Below are positions 1-6,081 of a stretch of 11,660 nucleotides of DNA, one piece after another (position 1 is the first letter of the stretch; the number at the start of each line of letters is the position of its first letter). The translations under genes were made by a program, and so were the position numbers. The stretch covers positions 1-11,660 of the forward strand of contig JAILMZ010000139.1 of assembly GCA_024692105.1 (NCBI GenBank), in the 5' to 3' direction. Below the pieces are notes generated by a model. The model had not been told where the DNA came from, did not search any database, and saw only the letters and a program-made list of their open reading frames with translations. Source of the stretch: Saccharofermentans sp. GTDB lineage: Bacteria > Bacillota_A > Clostridia > Saccharofermentanales > Saccharofermentanaceae.

Positions 1-1
1 T

Positions 2-751
2 AAGATATGGGTTCTCATTATCTGTGCAGCAATAGGCGCAGGCATTGCGTTCTCATTCTCTTTCTTCCTCATCACACCGCAGTACGAAGCAACGGCTCTG
101 CTGTATGTTAATAACAACTCCGTTGATCTGGGTAACACCAAGCTCAGCATCACGAGCGGCGACCTTACCGCGGCAAACGGCCTCATCGACACATATGCGG
201 TAATCCTTACGAGCCGCAACACTCTTGAGACCGTCACCGCCAATTCCCAGCTTCCTTTCTATTACTCACAGCTCAAAGAGAAGGTAACTGCAGGTTCCGT
301 CAATAATACGGCTATCTTCAAGATCACTGCAACAGACAAGGATCCTGAGATGGCAGATTACATCGTAAATACGATCCTCGAGGTACTGCCCGGACGTATC
401 TCCAAGATCGTCGAAGGTTCATCCGTTGAGATCGTCGACTACGCAGTGCCTCCGGTAAAGCCTGCTTCACCCAACATCATTAAGAATACGGCTATCGGCG
501 CGCTCATCGGTCTTGCCGCAAGTGCTGCCATCGTAATCCTCAGATTCCTAATGGATTCGACCATCCGTGACGAAGAATATTTACTTGCGACATACAAGAA
601 TGTCCCCGTCCTTACTGTAATCCCGGATCTCTCGGTTGAAGACAGCAGCGGATACTATTACGGCTACAGGAAGTCTTACGATTTCAGGCGGAATACAGGA
701 AGAGTGCCATTCATATGGCGTTCCGGTCCTTGTAATGCGCGATACTACTGA
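2..751 (+). CDS. Wzz/CpsC-like polysaccharide chain-length determinant, 5' partial, altered 3' end
   Basis: The reading frame is open from the window edge and gives 249 visible residues. The protein is a membrane regulator of polysaccharide chain length. In Gram-positives such CpsC/YveK-type proteins also partner a cytoplasmic tyrosine kinase. Visible features are the end of a first membrane helix (about residues 2-24), an extracytoplasmic domain, the proline-rich AVPPVKPASPN stretch (about 147-157) that precedes the second helix in this family, the second helix (about 160-182), and a cytoplasmic tail containing NVPVLTVIPDL. The start codon lies outside the window. Homologous sequence appears to end near SYDF (about position 684). 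The last 20 or so residues are read out of frame through DNA that encodes an epimerase, so the natural C-terminus has been replaced. Both helices remain, so residual function is possible. Family assignment is fairly sure; functionality is not. Confidence 0.8.
   Translation, partial: KIWVLIICAAIGAGIAFSFSFFLITPQYEATALLYVNNNSVDLGNTKLSITSGDLTAANGLIDTYAVILTSRNTLETVTANSQLPFYYSQLKEKVTAGSVNNTAIFKITATDKDPEMADYIVNTILEVLPGRISKIVEGSSVEIVDYAVPPVKPASPNIIKNTAIGALIGLAASAAIVILRFLMDSTIRDEEYLLATYKNVPVLTVIPDLSVEDSSGYYYGYRKSYDFRRNTGRVPFIWRSGPCNARYY
684..688. other. Probable deletion or assembly junction between wzz-like gene and wecB fragment
   Basis: Wzz-like coding sense ends and epimerase coding sense begins at the pentamer TCAGG. 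It can be read as part of D-F-R codons in one frame (GAT TTC AGG) and as the S-G of the epimerase SGGIQEE motif in the other. A short shared sequence like this is what a microhomology-mediated deletion, or a mis-joined assembly, would leave. The choice between the two cannot be made from the sequence. Confidence 0.55.
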
Positions 752-962
752 AAGACCTGGGGGTGTTGATGCAGGAACACTGAAGCTCGTTGGCACCGAC
801 GAAGAAACTATCTATAAGACATTCAAGCTTTTACTTGAAGATGAGAACGAGTATAGCAAGATGACTCATGCATGTAACCCGTACGGTGACGGTCATGCGT
901 GTGAGAGAATTGCCGATATATTGGAGGGAAAAGAGTACCAGCCTTGGAATCAGTTGGGTTAA
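684..962 (+). pseudogene. 3' fragment of UDP-N-acetylglucosamine 2-epimerase (wecB-type)
   Basis: About 92 codons in a frame different from the upstream wzz-like gene encode the C-terminal quarter of a non-hydrolysing UDP-GlcNAc 2-epimerase, which makes UDP-ManNAc for surface polysaccharides. Diagnostic motifs are SGGIQEE (UDP-binding serine region), PVLVMRDTTERP, LVGTDEE, and NPYGDGHACERI near the end. These closely match E. coli WecB as I remember it. A full enzyme has about 370-390 residues. The N-terminal Rossmann domain and the catalytic acidic and histidine residues are absent, and there is no start codon or ribosome binding site at the junction. Upstream in-frame codons back to 636 are just the wzz-like gene read out of frame. 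It should not make an active enzyme. The stop codon overlaps that of the convergent dehydrogenase. Confidence 0.85.
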
Positions 963-2473
963 TCTCTCCTGAACAGATCCCTTGTGTAGACTTTATCCTT
1001 AACATCATCGAGTGTGGAATCGTATCTGTTGGCAATGATACATCCACACTTTTTCTTGAATTTCTTCAGGTCGTTGACAACCTTTGAACCGAAGAAGGTA
1101 CTTCCGTCTTCCAAGGTGGGTTCGTAGATTATTACTGTTGCGCCTTTGGCCTTGATGCGTTTCATAACGCCCTGAATAGAACTCTGGCGGAAGTTGTCAG
1201 AGTTAGATTTCATAGTGAGACGGTATACGCCGACAACAACTTCTTTTTCTTTTGCCTTATCGAATTTGTTGCTTGAATAACTGTAAGCTCCGGCTTTCTC
1301 CAAGACTCTGTCAGCGATGAAATCCTTTCTCGTTCTGTTGCTCTCGACGATTGCCTGGATGAGGTTCTCGGGGACATCCTGGTAGTTGGCGAGGAGCTGT
1401 TTCGTGTCCTTGGGGAGGCAGTAGCCGCCGTAGCCGAAGGAAGGATTGTTGTAGTAGTCTCCGACTCTGGGGTCGAGGCAGACGCCTTTGATGATGTCTG
1501 CCGTGTTGAGGCCCTTGATCTCTGCGTAGGTGTCGAGTTCGTTGAAATAGGAGACACGGAGGGCGAGGTATGTGTTGACGAAGAGTTTCGTTGCCTCGGC
1601 TTCTGTGGTGCCCATGAAGAGCGTGGAGATGTCTTCCATGAGAGCACCCTGCTGCAGAAGTCCTGCGAAGACCTTTGCTTTGTCCATGTTTGCTTCGTCT
1701 GCGCCTACGATGATGCGGCTAGGGTAGAGGTTATCGTAGAGGGCTTTGGATTCTCTTAAGAACTCGGGGCTGAATATGATGTTATCCATGCCGAGTTTCT
1801 CTCTTATGTGAGAAGTATAGCCTACGGGAATAGTTGATTTGATTACGATGGTGGGCTTGTTCTTGTTTTTGGATGTAGCCTTCTGAATCTGAGTGATGAC
1901 ACTCTCGACAGCAGAGCAGTCGAAGAAATTCTTCTGAGGGTCGTAGTTTGTGGGAGCAGCGATGATGATGTAATCCGCTGTCTTGTAAGCTTTGTCACCG
2001 TCAGTCGTGGCAGTAAGGTCAAGTGTGCGCTTGCATTCTTTTGCTTCGCCCAGGAAGAGCTCGATGTAATCGTCCTGGATGGGGGAGATGTGGTTGTTAA
2101 GCTTATCGACCTTCTCCTGAATGATGTCTACAGCGGTTACCTTGTTGTGCTGGGACAGAAGGACTGCGAGGGAAAGACCGACGTAGCCGGTACCTGCGAC
2201 TGCGATGCTGTATTGCTTGGTCTTTGTTTTTGCTTTTGTGTTGGTGTTGGTGGTTGCCTGCTCGCCTACGATCACATCGGAGATTGCGAACCCAAGCGTG
2301 TCTGCGAGCGATTGCAGCTGATCTACAGAAGGGGTGAAGGTCTGGGATTCTATTCTGGATATGAGGGCTCTGTTGATGCCTGTGAGCTCAGAGAGCTTTG
2401 CCTGGGATATGTCCTGTGCTTTCCTCTTGGATGAAACGGTTGAAGCGAGGAGGGGGAGGGCGAGTTTGCGCAT
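959..2473 (-). CDS. ugd: UDP-glucose 6-dehydrogenase with N-terminal XRE-type HTH domain
   Basis: The product is 504 residues. From about residue 88 onward it is a short-form UDP-glucose 6-dehydrogenase (oxidises UDP-glucose to UDP-glucuronate with two NAD+, for acidic polysaccharides), closely resembling E. coli Ugd. Motifs: GTGYVGL (94-100, NAD binding), IKSTIPVG (211-218), FSPEFLRE (234-241), and [13 protein letters not shown] (346-358) with catalytic Cys352; it ends YTRDLFRRD. An insertion of about 16 residues lies near 393-410. Residues 1-70 are not part of Ugd: 22-62 form an XRE/Cro helix-turn-helix ([20 protein letters not shown]), followed by a Thr/Lys-rich linker (73-87). The ATG at 2473 is chosen because AAGAGGT lies 6 nt upstream; an in-frame ATG at 2569 would add 32 residues, lacks a ribosome binding site and would lie upstream of the predicted start of transcription. 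The fusion suggests an enzyme that also regulates transcription, possibly its own. Enzyme assignment is strong; DNA binding is inferred. Confidence 0.93.
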   Translation of the reverse strand: MRKLALPLLASTVSSKRKAQDISQAKLSELTGINRALISRIESQTFTPSVDQLQSLADTLGFAISDVIVGEQATTNTNTKAKTKTKQYSIAVAGTGYVGLSLAVLLSQHNKVTAVDIIQEKVDKLNNHISPIQDDYIELFLGEAKECKRTLDLTATTDGDKAYKTADYIIIAAPTNYDPQKNFFDCSAVESVITQIQKATSKNKNKPTIVIKSTIPVGYTSHIREKLGMDNIIFSPEFLRESKALYDNLYPSRIIVGADEANMDKAKVFAGLLQQGALMEDISTLFMGTTEAEATKLFVNTYLALRVSYFNELDTYAEIKGLNTADIIKGVCLDPRVGDYYNNPSFGYGGYCLPKDTKQLLANYQDVPENLIQAIVESNRTRKDFIADRVLEKAGAYSYSSNKFDKAKEKEVVVGVYRLTMKSNSDNFRQSSIQGVMKRIKAKGATVIIYEPTLEDGSTFFGSKVVNDLKKFKKKCGCIIANRYDSTLDDVKDKVYTRDLFRRD

Positions 2474-2500
2474 GTGGTACCTCTTGTGTGATGTTACTGA

Positions 2501-2584
2501 TGATAACAAAATGTGGTTGTGGGGTGTGGCTCTATAGTAAAATGATAACAATAGGCGGGAATTTGTCAATATAAATTGTTATCA
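2501..2584. promoter_or_regulatory. Three TGATAACAA-type candidate operator sites
   Basis: The motif occurs at 2501-2509 (plus), at 2543-2552 (plus, TGATAACAAT) and inverted at 2575-2584 (ATTGTTATCA). The last two form a perfect 10-bp inverted repeat. Centre-to-centre distances are about 42 and 32 bp, close to four and three turns of the helix. One copy covers the -10 of the dehydrogenase promoter, one lies just upstream of its -35, and one lies in its leader. This suggests cooperative binding by a repressor; the HTH domain of the adjacent dehydrogenase is the obvious candidate, but that is inference. Confidence 0.6.
2542..2569 (-). promoter_or_regulatory. Promoter of the HTH-ugd gene
   Basis: Reading the minus strand, a perfect TTGACA -35 (2569-2564) is followed after 16 nt by TATCAT (2547-2542), with TG one base before it (extended -10). 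Transcription would start near 2535, giving a leader of about 60 nt. The -10 is embedded in one of the TGATAACAA repeats, so a protein bound there would block RNA polymerase. Confidence 0.7.
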
Positions 2585-2606
2585 CCCAAATTGCCAAAGA
2601 ATTACA

Positions 2607-2635
2607 TTTACTTTTAGGACCAAATTATTTATTAT
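2607..2635 (+). promoter_or_regulatory. Candidate pfp promoter
   Basis: TTTACT (2607-2612) is separated by 17 nt from TATTAT (2630-2635), placing the start of transcription near 2642 and leaving a short leader before the AAAGGAG ribosome binding site. The -35 matches the consensus at four of six positions, the -10 at five. The surrounding DNA is very AT-rich, so chance matches are possible. Confidence 0.45.
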
Positions 2636-2668
2636 TTATAGGTCAATTTTCTATAAAGGAGTACGAAT

Positions 2669-4327
2669 ATGGATATTTCACCACTTCAGAAAGCAAGATA
2701 TGAGTATCAGCCCAAGCTTCCGGGTATGCTCAGGAACGGCATCGCAGACATCTGCGTAAAGGAAGGCGCTGCTACACAGAGTGTTGCAGATCAGGAGAAG
2801 ATCCAGGCACTTTTCCCCAATACATACGGTAAGCCCGAGATCACATTTGAGAAGGGCCAGAACACATCTGCTGCTAAGAAGCAGGTTGTCGGCGTTATCC
2901 TCTCCGGCGGACAGGCTCCGGGCGGACACAATGTCATCTCCGGTCTTTATGACGCACTTAAGGCTACAAATCCCGAGAACGTTCTTCTCGGATTCAAGGG
3001 TGGTCCGGACGGACTTCTTAAGAATGATTATGTAGAGTTCGACGATAAGTTCATCGACGCATACAGGAACACAGGCGGATTCGATATCATCGGTTCCGGC
3101 AGAACAAAGCTCGAGACAGTTGAGCAGTTCCAGACTGTTGCTGGCTTCGCTAAGGAGAACGGCCTCACAGCTATCGTCATCATCGGCGGTGACGACTCCA
3201 ACACAAATGCTGCAACACTTGCTGAGTACATGGCTGCAAACAACACAGGCATCCAGGTTATCGGCTGCCCCAAGACGATCGATGGTGACCTTAAGAACGA
3301 GGACATCGAGGCTTCTTTCGGTTTCGATACAGCTACAAAGACATATTCCGAGCTCATCGGCAACATTGAGAGAGATGCCAACTCTGCAAAGAAGTATTGG
3401 CACTTCATCAAGGTTATGGGACGTAGCGCTTCCCACGTTGCTCTCGAGTGTGCTCTTGAGACACAGCCTAACATCTGCCTCATCGGTGAGGAAGTTGCAG
3501 CTAAGAAGATGTCCCTTGCTGACATCACAAACCAGATCGCAGACTCCGTTGAGAAGAGAGCAGCTAACGGCGATAATTTCGGCGTTGCCATCATCCCTGA
3601 GGGTATCGTAGAGTTCGTACCTGAGTTCTCCGCACTCATCGCAGAGATCAACGAGCTCCTCGCAGGCGAGAAGACAGCAGCATTCAACGCACTTCCTGAC
3701 TGGAACGCAAAGTATGAGTTCATCAAGGCAGGCCTCAGCGCTGACGCTTTCAAGGTATTCGACATCCTGCCCCAGGGCATCCAACAGCAGCTCTTCCTCG
3801 AGAGAGATCCTCACGGCAATGTACAGGTATCCCTCATCGAGTCTGAGAAGCTCTTCTCCGAGATGGTTCGCGCAGAGCTCGCTAAGAGAAAGGAAGCAGG
3901 CACATACAAGGGCAAGTTCGGTGCTCAGCACCACTTCTTCGGCTATGAGGGCCGCTGCGCATTCCCTTCCAACTTCGATGCAGATTACTGCTATTCATTA
4001 GGCTTCAACGCATTCATGCTCATCCAGTACGGCTTCACAGGCTACCTGTCCAAGGTATCCAACATCTCCAAGCCTGCTGACGAGTGGGTTGCAGGCGGTA
4101 TGCCCATCACGAAGATGATGAACATGGAAAGAAGAAACGGTGAGGACAAGCCGGTTATCCGCAAGGCATTGGTCGAGCTGGACGGCAAGCCGTTCAAGTA
4201 TTTCGAGGCTAACAGAGAGAAGTGGGCTGTTGAGACATGCTTCACATTCCCCGGTGCTATCCAGTACTTCGGACCTTCTGAAGTTTGTGATAGAACAACT
4301 GTTACTCTGGCGCTCGAGAAGGCTTGA
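2669..4327 (+). CDS. pfp: Pyrophosphate--fructose 6-phosphate 1-phosphotransferase (PPi-PFK), long form
   Basis: The 552-residue cytoplasmic glycolytic enzyme reversibly phosphorylates fructose 6-phosphate with PPi in place of ATP. Motifs in order: [12 protein letters not shown] (77-88, phosphate-binding loop), [11 protein letters not shown] (140-150), [11 protein letters not shown] (171-181), [11 protein letters not shown] (200-210) with the catalytic TIDGD aspartate, VMGRSASH (249-256), and FFGYEGR in the C-terminal third. GGDDS plus the lysine of PKTIDGD is the signature of PPi-dependent rather than ATP-dependent enzymes; the length fits the long clade shared with plant PFP. AAAGGAG lies 7 nt before the ATG. 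The gene stands alone, transcribed divergently from the dehydrogenase and closed by a strong terminator. Codon choice is strongly biased, as expected for an abundant enzyme. Confidence 0.96.
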   Translation: MDISPLQKARYEYQPKLPGMLRNGIADICVKEGAATQSVADQEKIQALFPNTYGKPEITFEKGQNTSAAKKQVVGVILSGGQAPGGHNVISGLYDALKATNPENVLLGFKGGPDGLLKNDYVEFDDKFIDAYRNTGGFDIIGSGRTKLETVEQFQTVAGFAKENGLTAIVIIGGDDSNTNAATLAEYMAANNTGIQVIGCPKTIDGDLKNEDIEASFGFDTATKTYSELIGNIERDANSAKKYWHFIKVMGRSASHVALECALETQPNICLIGEEVAAKKMSLADITNQIADSVEKRAANGDNFGVAIIPEGIVEFVPEFSALIAEINELLAGEKTAAFNALPDWNAKYEFIKAGLSADAFKVFDILPQGIQQQLFLERDPHGNVQVSLIESEKLFSEMVRAELAKRKEAGTYKGKFGAQHHFFGYEGRCAFPSNFDADYCYSLGFNAFMLIQYGFTGYLSKVSNISKPADEWVAGGMPITKMMNMERRNGEDKPVIRKALVELDGKPFKYFEANREKWAVETCFTFPGAIQYFGPSEVCDRTTVTLALEKA

Positions 4328-4355
4328 GTTATTGAGTTAAATTCATGATTTGTGG

Positions 4356-4383
4356 CCGGCAGGAGAGATCCTGCCGGTTTTTT
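4356..4383 (+). terminator. Intrinsic terminator of pfp
   Basis: A perfect 9-bp GC-rich stem (CCGGCAGGA at 4356-4364 with TCCTGCCGG at 4369-4377) closes a GAGA tetraloop and is followed directly by six T (4378-4383). It lies 28 nt after the pfp stop codon. Confidence 0.95.
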
Positions 4384-4402
4384 GTTGGTTGGCTGGCTAT
4401 TA

Positions 4403-4669
4403 TTCGCTCGTGCGTTCGCTAAGTAGCGAACTTTGCAGGCGAACTTAGGGGATATTGGTTACCAAAGTGTAGATAGTTCGCTCATGGGTTCGCTAAGTAG
4501 CGAACTTTGCAGGCGAACTTAGGGGATATTGGTTACCAAAGTGTAGATAGTTCGCTCATGGATTCGCTAAGTAGCGAACTATGCAGGCGAACTTAGGGGA
4601 TATTGGTTACCAAAGTGTAGATAGTTCGCTCATGAGTTCGCTGGGTAGCGAACATTGAAGGCGAACTTT
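4403..4669. repeat. 74-bp tandem repeat array with nested inverted repeats, 3.6 copies
   Basis: Units start at 4403, 4477, 4551 and 4625, exactly 74 bp apart. The first three are nearly identical (a few substitutions, mostly in the first 15 bp); the fourth stops after about 44 bp. Each unit contains an inner hairpin GTTCGCTA-AG-TAGCGAAC (4414-4431, 4488-4505, 4562-4579; 4636-4653 in the variant form), flanked by an outer pair of TTCGC and GCGAA arms. A separate TTGGT-T-ACCAA palindrome lies in the second half of each full unit. In the partial unit the loop has changed (GGGT) but the arms still pair. No open reading frame and no T-tract is present. The array lies between the pfp terminator and the toxin-antitoxin promoter. 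Function unknown. Confidence 0.9.
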
Positions 4670-4696
4670 TGTGAGTGCAGTGTGATCTGCTTTCGA

Positions 4697-4724
4697 TTGA
4701 CTATTGTAAGATGGGGGTTATAAT
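4697..4724 (+). promoter_or_regulatory. Promoter of the toxin-antitoxin operon
   Basis: TTGACT (4697-4702) and a perfect TATAAT (4719-4724) are separated by 16 nt. Transcription should start near 4731, inside the palindrome described next, and the first gene begins about 30 nt further on. Confidence 0.8.
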
Positions 4725-4725
4725 A

Positions 4726-4746
4726 AAATTACCCGACGGGTAATTT
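4726..4746. promoter_or_regulatory. Perfect palindrome, probable antitoxin operator
   Basis: Arms AAATTACCCG (4726-4735) and CGGGTAATTT (4737-4746) surround a central A with no mismatch. The site begins two bases after the -10 and covers the predicted transcription start, the usual position for autorepression of type II toxin-antitoxin operons by the antitoxin HTH domain. Binding by the adjacent HigA-like protein is inferred. Confidence 0.75.
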
Positions 4747-4759
4747 GGAGATAGCCGTT

Positions 4760-4999
4760 GTGAAGATCGTTTATGCAGACAAGAAGATTGAGAAGCAATG
4801 TACCAGCATTAAGGAAGCAAATAAGTTGTTTGGTGGCAACAAGGCGCTTGCTGTTAGTTTGTTGGCAAGGATAAATGCGATAGAACAGGCGGATGTGATT
4901 CATGACATCATTGTGATGAAGCCCTTTAGATTTCATAACCTTAAAGGAGATAGAGACGGATATTTTGCAATTGATGTTAAGACAATAAGGGATAAGTGA
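4760..4999 (+). pseudogene. HigB/RelE-like toxin with internal deletion and frameshift
   Basis: The frame gives 79 residues from GTG 4760 (GGAG at 4747-4750 upstream). A TTG at 4745 is also in frame but lies within the operator palindrome, so GTG is preferred; K-I-V-Y-A-D-K-K-I-E-K at the start fits the family. The part FHNLKGDRDGYFAIDVKTIRDK is typical of HigB-type ribosome-dependent mRNA interferases, but it stops there at a TGA (4997-4999), whereas relatives run to roughly 90-110 residues. The lost end is partly still present: in another frame, 4998-5021 reads E-V-S-P-H-Y-E-stop, the typical HigB C-terminus. About 20-25 codons between the two parts appear deleted, with a shift of frame. 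The missing C-terminal strand and end contribute to the active site in this fold, so the toxin is probably inactive. Confidence 0.75.
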
Positions 5000-5021
5000 G
5001 GTCAGTCCACATTATGAGTAA
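4998..5021 (+). pseudogene. Orphaned C-terminal codons of the HigB-like toxin
   Basis: In the frame starting at 4998 the codons read Glu-Val-Ser-Pro-His-Tyr-Glu-stop, matching the end of HigB-family toxins. They are out of frame with the upstream toxin segment. The stop (5019-5021) overlaps the antitoxin ATG at 5014 by eight bases, which shows the original coupled toxin-antitoxin arrangement and fixes the antitoxin start. Confidence 0.7.
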
Positions 5022-6078
5022 TTACATTGAGTACAAAGATAAGGTTGCGGTTCATCCGGGTTATTACATTAAAGAGATAATCGATGAAAGCGGACTTACG
5101 CAGGCTGATTTTGCAAAGAGGCTGGGAACTACCCCGAAGAATCTAAGTATTCTTGTGAGGGGTGAGCAGTCTCTGTCTGTAGACATGGCCAATAAGCTGT
5201 CCAGAATGCTCGGAACGTCGATTACAATGTGGTTGAATCTGCAGCAGGCTTATGATGAGCTTACTGCAGAGTTTATTAGTATGCAGGATCTTGAGAAGGA
5301 GAGAGATACTTTCTCGCTGATCGATTACGGTTATTTCCGTGAGAACTTTGAGTTTCCTGCTCTTCCGAGAAAGATTGATGAACAGATCGAGCAGGTAAGG
5401 CGATTCCTGTCAGTTGCATCGCTTACTGTGCTGGAGGAGCAGGACCTTGCGGTAGATTTTCGGAGTTATAAAGATAAAATGTCTCGTTCGAATATTGTTA
5501 ACTCTAATGTGATGCTTCAGATAGCGATAAATCAGACGCTTAAAGCTGATATACCAGTTTTTGACAAAAAGAAGTTTGAAGATTGTATTGATTTTGTTTT
5601 GCTTCAAACTACAAACCATGCTGATTTCCTGCCTGCGGTAAAGGCAGAATTCGAGGAAACCGGAGTATATCTGGAAGTGTTGCCCAATATAAAGAATTCT
5701 GGAATAAGCGGGGCGACCAAGCGGATTAATGGCAGAGTGATGATCTTTGTAAACGACAGACGGCATTATGAAGATACCTTCTGGTTTACTTTGTTCCATG
5801 AGATTGGACATGTGTTGAACGGCGAACTTGGTGCTACTTCGGAAAAAGAGTCTGATGCAGATAATTATGCACGCCAAATGCTGATACCGGAAGAAGAATA
5901 TATTGATTTTGTAATGAGTCGCGATTCTTTTGATGAGAAATGCATCAGGGAGTTTGCCGATTCTGTTGACCGTGACCCTGGAATCGTGTTGGGGAGGTTA
6001 TTGATAGAGCGCAAAGTGTCTCATTCTGATACCGGGTTGTGTAATAGGTTGAGACATGTGTTCAAAGCGCTGGTGTGA
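5014..6078 (+). CDS. HigA-type antitoxin with HTH and ImmA/IrrE metallopeptidase domains
   Basis: The product is 354 residues from ATG 5014. An in-frame GTG at 4996 is possible (AAGG upstream), but its six extra codons are the old toxin tail read in another frame. Residues 1-80 form a HigA-like XRE HTH (VHPGYYIKEIIDESGLTQADFAKRL, then LSILVRGEQSLS, and MWLNLQQAYD). The middle is helical. The C-terminal part has the zinc protease motif FHEIGHVLNG (HExxH at 262-266) followed by KESDADNYARQMLIP, which supplies the third ligand, as in ImmA/IrrE proteases. The HTH should bind the upstream palindrome; the protease domain may cleave a repressor or partner. With the toxin disabled, it now stands as a lone antitoxin or regulator. 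It ends 3 nt before the end of the convergent YfhO-like gene, with no terminator visible between them. Confidence 0.9.
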   Translation: MSNYIEYKDKVAVHPGYYIKEIIDESGLTQADFAKRLGTTPKNLSILVRGEQSLSVDMANKLSRMLGTSITMWLNLQQAYDELTAEFISMQDLEKERDTFSLIDYGYFRENFEFPALPRKIDEQIEQVRRFLSVASLTVLEEQDLAVDFRSYKDKMSRSNIVNSNVMLQIAINQTLKADIPVFDKKKFEDCIDFVLLQTTNHADFLPAVKAEFEETGVYLEVLPNIKNSGISGATKRINGRVMIFVNDRRHYEDTFWFTLFHEIGHVLNGELGATSEKESDADNYARQMLIPEEEYIDFVMSRDSFDEKCIREFADSVDRDPGIVLGRLLIERKVSHSDTGLCNRLRHVFKALV

Positions 6079-6081
6079 TTA

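Noticed and set aside
2..962. A programmed frameshift producing a Wzz-epimerase fusion protein
   Set aside because: The epimerase part lacks its catalytic N-terminal domain, so a fusion would have no sensible activity, and no slippery sequence or downstream structure was seen. A deletion or mis-assembly explains it better.
2570..2668. Riboswitch or other structured leader before pfp
   Set aside because: The predicted leader is only about 25 nt and AT-rich with no stable fold visible; too short for a riboswitch.
2678..3934. Long open frame of 418 codons on the minus strand opposite pfp, plus others on both strands over pfp
   Set aside because: They mirror the biased codon use of pfp, give Leu/Cys/Ser-rich low-information proteins without known domains, and lack credible start signals; pfp itself is unambiguous.
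4403..4669. CRISPR array or integron attC sites
   Set aside because: The units are near-identical along all 74 bp, so there are no unique spacers, and there are no cas genes. The inverted arms GTTCGC/GCGAAC do not fit the attC core GTTRRRY, and no integrase is present.
4403..4669. LexA (SOS) boxes, because of repeated GAAC and GTTC
   Set aside because: The Bacillota SOS box is GAAC-N4-GTTC. Here the order is GTTC...GAAC within hairpins and the spacings do not fit.
4996..5013. GTG at 4996 as the antitoxin start
   Set aside because: It is possible (AAGG upstream), but the six added codons are the toxin's old C-terminal DNA in another frame; the ATG at 5014 overlapping the old toxin stop is the ancestral arrangement.
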